A stretch of DNA of 33,407 nucleotides from Polaromonas sp. AET17H-212. GTDB taxonomy: Bacteria; Pseudomonadota; Gammaproteobacteria; Burkholderiales; Burkholderiaceae_C. The notes beneath the pieces are model-generated. The model was not told the DNA's origin and did no database searches. It saw only the letters and a list, made by a program, of their open reading frames with translations. The stretch is taken from assembly GCF_002379085.1 (NCBI RefSeq), contig NZ_NBZW01000036.1, positions 1 to 33,407 on the forward strand, read 5' to 3'. The first letter of the stretch is position 1; the number at the start of each line of letters is the position of its first letter. The translations under genes were made by a program, and so were the position numbers. Below are positions 8,509-15,589 of this stretch, one piece after another.

Positions 8509-9219
8509 ATGCCCCAGTCCATGCCACTGCACATCGGAATCGTTGGCTGCTCCGCGGAAGGGGCGGCGCTGTGTTACCGCACCATTTGTGCCGAAGGCGC
8601 GCAGCTGCTCGGGCCCCACGCACACCCTGAAATTTCCATGCACACGCCCTCGCTCGCCGCGTACGTGCACTGCCTGGAGCGCGGCGACGTGAAAGGCGTG
8701 GGCGAGCTGATGCTGGACTCGGCCTACAAGCTCACAGCCGTTGGCGCCGACTTCCTGATCTGCCCCGACAACACCATCCACCAGGCCTTTGACTATGCCG
8801 CGCCGCGCTCGCCGCTGCCCTGGCTGCACATTGCCGAGGTGGTGGCGCACGAGGCCGTGCAGCGCGGTTTTCGCCGCATCGGCATACTCGGCACGCGCTG
8901 GCTGGTGGACAGCGCGGTCTACCCGGACAAGCTGGGCGCGCGCGGGCTGCAGTACCTGCGCCCGAACGATGCCGAGCGCGACGAACTGGGCCGCATCATC
9001 ATGGACGAACTGGTGTGCGGCGTCCTCCGGCCCGAGGCCGTGGCGAGTTTCCAGCGCGTGATGGAAAGAATGAAAAGCGAAGGCTGCGACGCGGTGGTGC
9101 TGGGCTGCACCGAGATCCCGCTGATCATCAACGACGGCAACGCGCCGCTGCCCACGCTGGACTCCACGCGCCTGCTGGCGCGGGCGGCGCTGCAGCGTGC
9201 GGTGCACGGCACCGTTTAG
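8509..9219 (+). CDS. Aspartate/glutamate racemase-like protein
   Basis: A 236-residue protein of the Asp/Glu racemase superfamily (two-cysteine, PLP-independent). It starts HIGIVGCSAEGAALCYR, has ICPDNTIHQAF (84-94) and VLGCTEIPLII with the second catalytic Cys at 200 (CTE). In classical members the first catalytic Cys lies directly or one residue before the NT pair; here Asp87 precedes N88-T89 and the Cys is displaced to 85. The substrate and even racemase activity are therefore uncertain; a related non-racemising role is possible. AGGAG lies eight bases upstream of the ATG at 8509. It follows tetR by 65 bases on the same strand and could be co-transcribed with it. Confidence 0.85.
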   Translation: MPQSMPLHIGIVGCSAEGAALCYRTICAEGAQLLGPHAHPEISMHTPSLAAYVHCLERGDVKGVGELMLDSAYKLTAVGADFLICPDNTIHQAFDYAAPRSPLPWLHIAEVVAHEAVQRGFRRIGILGTRWLVDSAVYPDKLGARGLQYLRPNDAERDELGRIIMDELVCGVLRPEAVASFQRVMERMKSEGCDAVVLGCTEIPLIINDGNAPLPTLDSTRLLARAALQRAVHGTV

Positions 9220-9221
9220 GC

Positions 9222-9277
9222 ATCAAATCGGCCCGCAGCCCAGTCAATACCTGCGCAAGCTGCTATCAAAAGAGAAG
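9222..9277 (+). repeat. Dispersed intergenic repeat, copy 1
   Basis: Contains CAAATCGG, then GCGCAAGCTGCTATCAAAA, the two conserved blocks shared with copies at 13184, 15525, 31206 and the degenerate one at 11472. It lies between convergent genes, 45 bases beyond the stop of the DUF1439 gene. Confidence 0.75.
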
Positions 9278-9322
9278 TCTCGGGCGATGTGACCCAGGCC
9301 GCGTACGGCAGCGGCCGCCGGC

Positions 9323-9892
9323 TCACAGCATTTTCTTGGGCACCAGGGCAATCGTCAGCCCCTTGGCCGTCACCGTGATGCTGCCGGGCTCCAGCCCCAG
9401 GCCGTCGGTCAGCATCAGGTCTTGCGGCTTGAGCTGGTGCAGCACCACTTCCTTCAGCGCCTGGCCGGCCAGGGTCGGGGCATACGCCTGCAGCAGCGAC
9501 GCCGGGCCGGGCGCCATGTCGTCCAGGCGCAGGGCGTTGAGCCGTATCTGGTGTGCGCGCAGGGTCTGGTCGCTGGCCTCGTAACGCAGCGCAAAGTCCA
9601 CGTCGAAGGTACCGGTCGAGGCGCGTGCCAGCGCCGGGCCGGCCGCGTCCACCACCATCTCGGTGCCCAGGCGGTTCAACTCGGGCAGCAGGCGCACGCG
9701 CGGCGCCTGCACATTCAGGTTCAGCAGGCTGCCCATTTCATAACGCCGCGGGAAGCGCTGCACCACGGCCTGCTGCAGCTGCTCGAGCGTCACCTTGTAG
9801 CCGGTTCCGCCGGGTGCGGCCGGTGTGGCGGCGCGCGCGGCACCGGCCAGGGCGATCCAGCCGGGCAAGGTCAACAACAGTCTGCGTTTCAT
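9323..9892 (-). CDS. DUF1439 family exported protein (YceB-like)
   Basis: A 189-residue periplasmic protein. The signal peptide MKRRLLLTLPGWIALAGAARA is probably cleaved after ARA; there is no lipobox Cys, unlike E. coli YceB. The mature part has the DUF1439 pattern: YKVTLEQLQQAVVQRFPRRY, then alternating beta segments, ending in LGLEPGSITVTAKGLTIALVP. The fold is a BPI/TULIP-like barrel in solved relatives, suggesting binding of a lipid or hydrophobic ligand, but function is unknown. It is a single gene with no evident operon partner. Confidence 0.82.
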   Translation of the reverse strand: MKRRLLLTLPGWIALAGAARAATPAAPGGTGYKVTLEQLQQAVVQRFPRRYEMGSLLNLNVQAPRVRLLPELNRLGTEMVVDAAGPALARASTGTFDVDFALRYEASDQTLRAHQIRLNALRLDDMAPGPASLLQAYAPTLAGQALKEVVLHQLKPQDLMLTDGLGLEPGSITVTAKGLTIALVPKKML

Positions 9893-10105
9893 CGGGCCTT
9901 CATGAAAAAGCGCATGCAGGCATGCAATCGGTCATTGTGCGCCGCGACGGTGCTGTCGCAGCGCATACCCGCCTTCCGAATGCGGTTGTCCGCCACATCC
10001 CGTTACGTGCAGACATCTGCTGCGTACAAGTCCACATACACACGACACCTGCCGCGCGTTCAATGCATCAACCCGGCTGCTGGTGGACGGGTGTCAGGAC
10101 AGCTC

Positions 10106-10456
10106 ATGAAAACGACTCTTTTGGTTTTGGCCGTGGCCGGCCTGTCCGGCTGCGCCGTCTATCCGGTGCCGGCTTACCCGACCTATGGCGGTGGCCCGCC
10201 CATGGTGGTGGAGCAGCCGGTGTACATCGAAGGCGTGTACCAGCGCCGCGGCTACAGCCACGACTACCCGCGGGGCTACAGCTGGCCCGCGCCTGTGGTG
10301 GTGGTGCCGGCTCCGGTGCCGCGCGCCCTTCCGCACGGACCGCCGCCACATGCGTCGCGCCACGGCCATGGCCACGGTGACCGGGATCAGGACCGTGATG
10401 GCGACGGCGCGCGTGACCGCTGGGACCGCTGGCCCAACGACCCGCGCCGCAGGTAG
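10106..10456 (+). CDS. Small Pro/His/Asp-rich lipoprotein
   Basis: A 116-residue predicted lipoprotein. MKTTLLVLAVAGLSGC ends in lipobox LSGC (Cys16). The mature protein is low-complexity: YPVPAYPTYGGGPPMV, then VVVVPAPVPRALPHGPPPH, a His/Gly run (HASRHGHGHGD) and a charged tail rich in Asp and Arg (RDQDRDGDGARDRWDRW). The HGHGHGD stretch could bind metal. AGGA stands seven bases before the ATG. I do not recognise a named family; short proline-rich lipoproteins of this sort are common in Comamonadaceae. The 213 bases upstream hold no gene I can support. Confidence 0.72.
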   Translation: MKTTLLVLAVAGLSGCAVYPVPAYPTYGGGPPMVVEQPVYIEGVYQRRGYSHDYPRGYSWPAPVVVVPAPVPRALPHGPPPHASRHGHGHGDRDQDRDGDGARDRWDRWPNDPRRR

Positions 10457-10466
10457 AAAGCTTGCC

Positions 10467-11243
10467 CTACCAGCCGAGGTTCGCGTACAGGCGGGCCAGG
10501 GTGGCGTCGTCGGGCACGCCGGAAGCCGGCAGCCCGGCACGCTGCTGGTACCTGAGCAGCGCCTTCTGCGTAGCCTCGCCGTACCAGCCATCCACAAAGC
10601 GCGCGCCGCCATAACCCAGCAGCATCAGCGCCAGCTGTACGTTGCGCATCGCGAGGTCGGGCAAAGGCCCAAGCTGGTAACGTTTGTGGGCCAGCGCCAG
10701 CTTCTCGTCGTAGCGGTTCTTCTGGAAATCCTGCCCGTTGTAGCTGAAGGCAAACTGCCCCCAGTCGGCGTTGCGCAGATGCCGCGCAAGATCGCCCTGC
10801 GCGATGAACCCCGCCATCGCATCAAGCTGCGCATCTTCTGAGGCCTGGCTGGCGTCCACCAGTGCCTCCACACGGGCAAAGCCGACCTTGCTGGCGTTGA
10901 AGCCCATCACCTGGCCCAGACCCCAGGACGTGCTTTTCAGCGCCGCCTCTCGGTCAAGTGCCATGGCCCGGGTGAGCCGCTCATACTGAAAAACGCCGCC
11001 ATCCCCGTAGCCCCCCGCGCTGCGGTTGCTGATGTCGGGCGCCTGGCCATCGAAGTGGCCATGCGTGAGCCGGCTGAAGCAATGGCGCTCGAACAGGATT
11101 TTGGGTCGCCGATCCGGCAGGAAGCCGCAGCCACTGGTTTCCACCGTCAACACGGCCCAGAACGCAGGGGCCTCCACCCCCAGCCTGTCGAGCACCGTTT
11201 CGATGCCGTGTTGCGACAGCGGTGACGCCTTGCCTGTAAACAT
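10467..11243 (-). CDS. N-acetylmuramidase (DUF3380) with peptidoglycan-binding domain
   Basis: A 258-residue endolysin-type enzyme. The N-terminal N-acetylmuramidase domain (PF11860 type) includes FWAVLTVETSGCGF with E35 as likely catalytic acid, RPKILFERHCFSRLT, STSWGLGQVMGFN and FAFSYNG. Residues about 195-258 form a PG_binding_1 domain (NVQLALMLLGYG, VDGWYGEATQKALLRYQQ). In phage endolysins the order is often reversed. There is no signal peptide. AAGGA lies about nine bases before the ATG at 11243. No holin or phage gene is adjacent, so it is either a domesticated phage gene or a host wall hydrolase released by another route. Confidence 0.88.
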   Translation of the reverse strand: MFTGKASPLSQHGIETVLDRLGVEAPAFWAVLTVETSGCGFLPDRRPKILFERHCFSRLTHGHFDGQAPDISNRSAGGYGDGGVFQYERLTRAMALDREAALKSTSWGLGQVMGFNASKVGFARVEALVDASQASEDAQLDAMAGFIAQGDLARHLRNADWGQFAFSYNGQDFQKNRYDEKLALAHKRYQLGPLPDLAMRNVQLALMLLGYGGARFVDGWYGEATQKALLRYQQRAGLPASGVPDDATLARLYANLGW

Positions 11244-11593
11244 GAGCCGGTTTCCTTTCTGCCGCCGGCGATGCAGGAACGATGCGGTCCTGAAAAGGCG
11301 GGCGTGTGTTGGAGAGTTGTGATGCTCCCGTTTGTAGCGGACCGGCGGCGATTTGGCATCCCCCAAATGGAGGACACCATGCGCGGTGCAGCGGCAACAA
11401 CACCCATGGGGCCGTGATGTTTTTTTCGCCACGCCACCCGTCCCGCCGCGCGCGCGTTCGGTCGCCGGTCAAGCATGAAACTGGCCACCAGCCCAGTGAA
11501 CACGGGCGAAAGCAGCTATAACAACAGGAGTGTCAGAGCGCCGTTGCGGGAATCGGCCGACTGGCCCATCATTGGCAGCAAAGAGGCAAGCGC
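11244..11593. other. Intergenic region with no supported gene
   Basis: Divergent spacer between the muramidase and the B3/4-domain gene. Short open frames are present, but none has family resemblance or a convincing RBS. It contains a degenerate copy of the dispersed repeat at 11472-11535. Confidence 0.6.
11472..11535 (+). repeat. Dispersed repeat, degenerate copy
   Basis: TGAAACTGGCCACCAGCCC followed by GCGAAAGCAGCTATAACAAC aligns with the two conserved blocks of the better copies, with several substitutions. Confidence 0.5.
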
Positions 11594-12310
11594 ATGTTTT
11601 TCAGCCATTCCAACGAGATCTGGAGCCAGTGCCCCGAGCTGGTACCGGGCGCCATGTTTGTCCGGGGCATCAGCAGCAAGGCGGCGGTCGGCCCGCAGGT
11701 GGCGCGCTTCAGCGGCATTGCCGCGGCGCGGCTGGCCAGCGGCGGCGAAGGCGAGCTGCCCGAGATCAAGGCCTGGCGCCAGGTGTTCTCCAAGATGGGG
11801 CTCAAGCCCACCAAGTACCGCTGCGCGGCCGAGGCCTTGCTGCGCCGCCTGCGCAAGGAAGGCGCCCTGCCGCGGCTGCACCCGCTGGTGGACCTGTGCA
11901 ACGCCGTCTCGGCGGCCTTTGCCATTCCGGTGGCCGTGTTCGACCTGGCCAAGGTGGTGGGCGACCTGCAGGTGCGCCACGCCACCGGCCTCGAGCATTA
12001 CCAGACCTTCTCCGGCGAGCTTGAGCACCCCGACGCGCAGGAAGTGATTTTTGTCGACGAGGCCGACAACGCCCACGCGCGCCGCTGGACCAACCGGCAA
12101 AGCAGCCTGTCGGCCGTCAGCGCCGACACCAGCACGGTGCTGATCGTTGCCGAAGCCTTGCACGAGTCGGCCTGGGAAGACATGCGCACGCTGCTCGCCG
12201 CCCTCATGCACGAAGTGCCTTTGGCCTGGCCCGCCGCCACCGCCAAGGCCCGCGTGCTGACCCGGGCGGCCCCGCGCTTCGAGCTGCAGCCGACACCAGC
12301 CGCGCGCTGA
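11594..12310 (+). CDS. B3/B4 tRNA-binding-like domain protein
   Basis: A 238-residue stand-alone B3/4-domain protein, the domain found in the beta subunit of phenylalanyl-tRNA synthetase. Visible hallmarks are IKAWRQVFSKMGLKPTKYRCAAE (about 57-80), LPRLHPLVDLCNAVSAAFAIPVAVFDL and the late VIFVDEADNAHARRWTNRQS. In PheRS the B3/4 domain carries the editing site that clears Tyr-tRNA(Phe). Stand-alone proteins may act in trans on mischarged tRNA or bind other ligands; this is not proven. It has no operon partner on either side. Confidence 0.85.
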   Translation: MFFSHSNEIWSQCPELVPGAMFVRGISSKAAVGPQVARFSGIAAARLASGGEGELPEIKAWRQVFSKMGLKPTKYRCAAEALLRRLRKEGALPRLHPLVDLCNAVSAAFAIPVAVFDLAKVVGDLQVRHATGLEHYQTFSGELEHPDAQEVIFVDEADNAHARRWTNRQSSLSAVSADTSTVLIVAEALHESAWEDMRTLLAALMHEVPLAWPAATAKARVLTRAAPRFELQPTPAAR

Positions 12311-12323
12311 CAACCCGGCTGAC

Positions 12324-12353
12324 GTCATGGCGGGCCTGCCCGCCCTCCATGAC
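12324..12353 (+). terminator. Possible terminator hairpin after B3/4 gene
   Basis: GGCGGG-CCTG-CCCGCC (12329-12344) sits inside GTCATGG/CCATGAC (12324-12330 and 12347-12353). There is only a short T stretch after it, so termination is uncertain. Confidence 0.35.
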
Positions 12354-12500
12354 CTTTGTCTCCAGCAACGCCAGGTAAAGCGCACGTGCTGACTTGAAAC
12401 AACATGTGTGTTGCGTCGTCGGGGTGGCCGCGCCACACGTTGTACACGGGATCATCATGACTTCATCTGGTCACACAACTAGCTCACTCAAAGGACTCTC

Positions 12501-12998
12501 ATGAACAAATTACTCGCTACCCTGATCGCTACCCTCGTCACTGGCGCTGCATTTGCGCAAGCTGCCGCGCCCGCTACCCCAGCCGTGCCCGCGACGCCTG
12601 CGGTGGTCAAGGCAGAAGCCAAGGCCGACAAGTCTGTGGCAGCTGCTGTGAAAAGCGAAGCCAAGGTTGACGTCAAGGCCGACACCAAGGTTGAAAAGGC
12701 AGAAGTCAACGCTGCTCAAAAGAAGGCCAAGGCCGTGAAAAAGTCCGCCACGACCAAAGCCAAGGCACAAGCCAAGGTCGCCAAGGCCGACGCAGATGAC
12801 AAAGCCAAGGCCACCGCCAAAGCTGAAAAAACCAGCGTGAATGCCGACGCCAAAGCCGACAAGACCATCATCAAGGCCGACGCCAAGGTGGAAACCGTCA
12901 AGGCCAACGCTGCAGCTGACAAAGCTACCGCCAAAGTCGAAACCGGCGCCGTCAAGGCAGAAGCCAAAGCCGACGTGAAAGCCGCCGGCAGCAAGTAA
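12501..12998 (+). CDS. Exported Lys/Ala-rich repeat protein
   Basis: A 165-residue protein. MNKLLATLIATLVTGAAFAQA is a Sec signal peptide cleaved after AFA. After an Ala/Pro linker the mature chain is nearly all A, K, D, E, V and T, in degenerate repeats such as VKAEAKADK, TIIKADAKVE and VKAEAKADV. It should be highly helical or disordered and polyampholytic, with no Cys or aromatic residues in the mature part. Composition resembles LEA-like and histone H1-like proteins, but the signal peptide puts it outside the cytoplasm. AAAGGA is placed six bases before the ATG and a strong terminator follows, so this is a monocistronic, probably well-expressed gene. Function unknown; envelope stress protection is only a guess. 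Confidence 0.8.
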   Translation: MNKLLATLIATLVTGAAFAQAAAPATPAVPATPAVVKAEAKADKSVAAAVKSEAKVDVKADTKVEKAEVNAAQKKAKAVKKSATTKAKAQAKVAKADADDKAKATAKAEKTSVNADAKADKTIIKADAKVETVKANAAADKATAKVETGAVKAEAKADVKAAGSK

Positions 12999-13038
12999 TT
13001 GCTACGCAGCGGCTGCCAGCAGCCGCGCCAGCGAAAAC

Positions 13039-13067
13039 AAAAAAGACAGGCATTGCCTGTCTTTTTT
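13039..13067 (+). terminator. Rho-independent terminator after Lys/Ala-rich gene
   Basis: AAAAAAGACAGGC (13039-13051) pairs perfectly with GCCTGTCTTTTTT (13055-13067) across a three-base loop. A T-run follows the GC part. Confidence 0.88.
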
Positions 13068-13183
13068 TATGGGCGTCTGAAGAGGGGTTGGCTGTCTGCG
13101 GGGCTGATCATTCAAGCGCCGCCAGCTTGACGAAGGCCCCTATGGCAGATGCAGGGCGAACGGGTCAGCCAGCAGTATTCAAG

Positions 13184-13240
13184 ACAAATCGGCCGCCAGC
13201 CATTTTTTTACCTGCGCAAGCAGCTATTAAAACAGGAGCG
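13184..13240 (+). repeat. Dispersed intergenic repeat, copy 2
   Basis: CAAATCGGCCGCCAGCC and then GCGCAAGCAGCTATTAAAA, the same two blocks as copy 1. It ends ten bases before the stop codon of the leftward zinc-ribbon gene. Confidence 0.75.
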
Positions 13241-13250
13241 TGCAGCGCGC

Positions 13251-13502
13251 CTAGCGCCCCACCACCGACCAGCCCGCCTTCAGGTTGGCCTTGTCGTTCT
13301 CATACTCCCAGGCCGTGCCGCAGCGGTCACAGCGGTACTTGGTGACGGTGACCAGCGCGCCGCCGCGCCGTTCCTGGCGGTTGGCGCCCTGCACCAGCTC
13401 CGGGTGGCCCGGGGCCTTGCGCCAGTTGCGCTGGATGCCGGCGCACGAGTCGCACAGCTCCATTTTTTTCAATTCGGTTTTTCGGTTCAGGTCGTCGGTC
13501 AT
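13251..13502 (-). CDS. Small zinc-ribbon-like protein
   Basis: An 83-residue protein with two Cys pairs: C17-x-x-C20 in LCDSCAGIQRNW, and C58-x-x-C61 in YRCDRCGTAWEYEND. The pairs probably form one zinc ribbon. The middle is basic (RNWRKAPG, NRQERRGG). The ATG at 13502 has AAGAG upstream. I know no named family for it; short zinc-ribbon proteins with a CDxCGTxW element occur widely in betaproteobacteria. Function unknown. Confidence 0.7.
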   Translation of the reverse strand: MTDDLNRKTELKKMELCDSCAGIQRNWRKAPGHPELVQGANRQERRGGALVTVTKYRCDRCGTAWEYENDKANLKAGWSVVGR

Positions 13503-13679
13503 GGTGGGGCTCTTGAGGTGGGGTGACGCCGGGCCGGTGCGTGCACAAGGCCGGGCGTGATGGGCTCCATTGTCGCGCCTTGGCCGGCCTGCATCAAATC
13601 TTCACGCCAAATCGGTCCCTGGCCCAAACGCTGGCTCCTGCGCTTGCATGGCGCAGAACCCTGGTGATGCCCGGTGTTT

Positions 13680-14999
13680 TTACATGGCGCTTCGTTCAAG
13701 CATGAAAGGCAGCACGATGCTTTCAATCACCCGGATCAGGCGGCGCTCTCCAGCCAGGTAAGGCTTGGCGCCCTCCAAAAGCTGCGCATTGTCGGCTGCG
13801 ATCTCGTCCTCCAGGTTTTTCAGTGCATCGGGCAACCTCGCCCGCATGCTGCTCAGCTCCCGCAGGCAGACTTGTTCTGGAATCCCCAACGCGGCACCCG
13901 CCTTGATGAAAGAGTCGCGCGTGACCTCGCCAAACTTTGCAGCCCCAGGCAACGCAATCATCATGTCAAGCGCCGGCCAGATGGCCCTGTCTCCGGCCAT
14001 GGCTGTCGTGTGGTACGCCGCAGTGCACAACATGTCGTACGGCGGCGACAGCTCAACGCCCTCCGCGCTCACCCTGAAGGAGATGTTCTTCAAGTGGTTG
14101 TCGTCGTTGCCGACCAGTACATTGAACATCAGCCAGCGATAAATTCCCAGGCGAGCCGCCGCCCTGTTGCGGCACAGCTCAATACATTGCGCCAGCGTCT
14201 TCAGACTGGCGGAGGTGTTCTTGAAATTCCGCGACTTGTTCAGGAGCTGGCAGGCATCGATGATGTGCAGCCGCTGGGTGCGGCCACGGGCATCCTGCAT
14301 GCGGTCAAACCGCTCGATGATGTAAACCGGCTCGGGTACATACCGGCGATAGACCGCCGGTGGCGCCAGCCCCACCTTGCCAGCCAGCTTCAGTACCAGG
14401 TACTCGTTGATGACAGAAGACGGGTAGTCTTCGCCGGGATGGTTGGGCTTGAGGATGTGGGTGGACGGCTCTGCCCCGACGGGCTCGAAAAGCTGGCCAT
14501 TCCGGTAGACCACCAGGAGCTTGGGTTGGGCGCCGGCCACCGACATGCGTTTGGGCGCACCACTGCTCAGGGAGACGCGGGCCATGTTGCGGATGCGCCC
14601 ACTCAGCGCCTCGTCGGCAAGCGCCTGAAGTTCCCCCTCGGTGGGCGCCTGGGCCCCCGGCGGCAGCAGCACCAGTGAGCCGGCTGACTCCGCGCCCAGC
14701 CAGGCCAGCAGTGCGAAGGCGTCGTCGCCTTTCAGCCCCGCCTCTTTGATGACCGCCTCACGCAGCGCGCCCTCGGGGAGCAGGTTGTCAAAGTACCACT
14801 GGACCGGGCGAAGTGAGCCGCCGTCCCGGATCAAGCCCGGCTGACCTTCCACAGAACCCTGCCGGGGCAGCCCTGGCGCCAGGTCAAAACTGTCAGGGCC
14901 CGCAGCCCACGCGGTGTCGTATTCGAAAGTCCACAGGTCGTTGCCCTCGGAGATCCCGCCCACCAGCTGGCCGTTCAAAAAGGCGTTCAGAAACCGCAT
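13680..14999 (-). CDS. hipA: HipA-family serine/threonine kinase toxin
   Basis: A 439-residue HipA toxin (E. coli HipA 440). Its N-terminal subdomain includes RPVQWYFDNLLPEGALREA. The Gly-rich loop MSVAGAQPKLLV contains S153, matching the autophosphorylated Ser150 of E. coli HipA. K184 lies in THILKPN, the catalytic loop is GNDDNHLKN (D300) and the metal-binding Asp is in PPYDML (D322). E. coli HipA phosphorylates glutamyl-tRNA synthetase; the target here is unknown. The kinase residues are intact, so the toxin should be active. Its ATG overlaps the hipB stop by one base (TGATG), implying coupled translation. Confidence 0.93.
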   Translation of the reverse strand: MRFLNAFLNGQLVGGISEGNDLWTFEYDTAWAAGPDSFDLAPGLPRQGSVEGQPGLIRDGGSLRPVQWYFDNLLPEGALREAVIKEAGLKGDDAFALLAWLGAESAGSLVLLPPGAQAPTEGELQALADEALSGRIRNMARVSLSSGAPKRMSVAGAQPKLLVVYRNGQLFEPVGAEPSTHILKPNHPGEDYPSSVINEYLVLKLAGKVGLAPPAVYRRYVPEPVYIIERFDRMQDARGRTQRLHIIDACQLLNKSRNFKNTSASLKTLAQCIELCRNRAAARLGIYRWLMFNVLVGNDDNHLKNISFRVSAEGVELSPPYDMLCTAAYHTTAMAGDRAIWPALDMMIALPGAAKFGEVTRDSFIKAGAALGIPEQVCLRELSSMRARLPDALKNLEDEIAADNAQLLEGAKPYLAGERRLIRVIESIVLPFMLERSAM

Positions 15000-15310
15000 C
15001 AATCACGCTCCACCGGCTTGCTGGTTGGGCTGGCGGTGAGCTTGCCGCTTGCAGCCGCTTTTTCCTGAAGCCTGAAAAGCTCATCCTGTGCGTCGGACGG
15101 GATGTCGATGGAAACAGAGATGCCCATCTCACGCAGGAGCTTGATGACGCGGTCGAACTGGACCGTAGGTTTGCCGTGTTCCACGTCCGAGGCAAATTGC
15201 TTGCTGACGCCAGCGGTCGCCGCCATGTCGTCGATGCGGATGCCGCTGCTGCGCCGCACCGCCCGAAGTGCGCGGCCAAGCTCGGCAACAGACTGGATGG
15301 GGATCTTCAT
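14999..15310 (-). CDS. hipB: HipB-family antitoxin, XRE helix-turn-helix
   Basis: A 103-residue Cro/C1-type DNA-binding protein. The HTH spans about residues 10-60: ELGRALRAVRRSSGIRIDD, MAATAGVSKQFASDVEHGK, PTVQFDRVIKLLREMGI. The C-terminal tail is variable, as in HipB. The ATG at 15310 has AGGA seven bases upstream; a TTG six codons earlier is less likely. It neutralises HipA and represses the operon by binding the operators just upstream. The -10 element of its promoter overlaps the first operator. Confidence 0.92.
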   Translation of the reverse strand: MKIPIQSVAELGRALRAVRRSSGIRIDDMAATAGVSKQFASDVEHGKPTVQFDRVIKLLREMGISVSIDIPSDAQDELFRLQEKAAASGKLTASPTSKPVERD

Positions 15311-15312
15311 AT

Positions 15313-15386
15313 AAATTCCTGTGAGCAAAGGAATTTAAGAAGAAAAAGGAGCTGTTGTCAACGTAATTCCTGCAGCCGAAGGAATT
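15313..15386 (-). promoter_or_regulatory. hipBA promoter with two HipB operators
   Basis: Reading leftward, TTGACA (15361-15356) and TTAAAT (15338-15333) form a promoter with a 17-base spacer. Operator 1 is AAATTCCT-N8-AGGAATTT (15313-15336), overlapping the -10. Operator 2 is AATTCCT-N8-AGGAATT (15365-15386), immediately upstream of the -35. The arms and the eight-base spacer agree between the two. E. coli HipB sites are TATCC-N8-GGATA, so the architecture is analogous. Confidence 0.85.
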
Positions 15387-15412
15387 TTTGTCTTTTCTGC
15401 TGTTGCCGTGCT

Positions 15413-15438
15413 AAAAATCCTGCGTATGCAGGATTTTT
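15413..15438. terminator. Bidirectional hairpin terminator between hipB and tapT
   Basis: AAAAATCCTGC (15413-15423) pairs exactly with GCAGGATTTTT (15428-15438) around GTAT. It probably ends leftward transcription from tapT before the hipBA promoter. Confidence 0.75.
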
Positions 15439-15466
15439 ATTGATAAATCCAATTTGAGGCCTCATG

Positions 15467-15488
15467 AATGCCTGCGGCCGAAGGTATT
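15467..15488. promoter_or_regulatory. Possible third HipB operator, degenerate
   Basis: AATGCCT-N8-AGGTATT keeps the spacing and most of the arm bases of operators 1 and 2. Its spacer GCGGCCGA resembles GCAGCCGA of operator 2. Centre-to-centre distances are 51 bases (1 to 2) and 102 bases (2 to 3). Confidence 0.5.
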
Positions 15489-15524
15489 TTTACTCTCTAC
15501 TTGTCACCAGTTAGCCATGCGGAA

Positions 15525-15589
15525 GTTTGAGGCCAAATCGGGCTCCAGCTCTTTTGACGCGGACGCAAGCAGCTATCAAAAAAAGAGCG
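15525..15589 (+). repeat. Dispersed intergenic repeat, copy 3
   Basis: The most complete copy: AGTTTGAGGCCAAATCGGGC, then a variable part, then ACGCAAGCAGCTATCAAAAA. It ends directly next to the last base of the leftward tapT gene. Confidence 0.78.

Noticed and set aside
12204..12458. Minus-strand open frame with a CTTC start region before the Lys/Ala-rich gene
   Set aside because: It overlaps the end of the B3/4 gene and has no support beyond being open.
12600..12990. Possible repeat array (CRISPR-like) in the Lys/Ala-rich gene
   Set aside because: The repeats are codon-level degenerate, follow the reading frame, and have no spacers of constant length.
13590..13650. Further copy of the dispersed repeat (CCAAATCGGTCCC with nearby CTGCGC)
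   Set aside because: Only one block matches; the GCAAGCAGCTATCAAAA core is absent.
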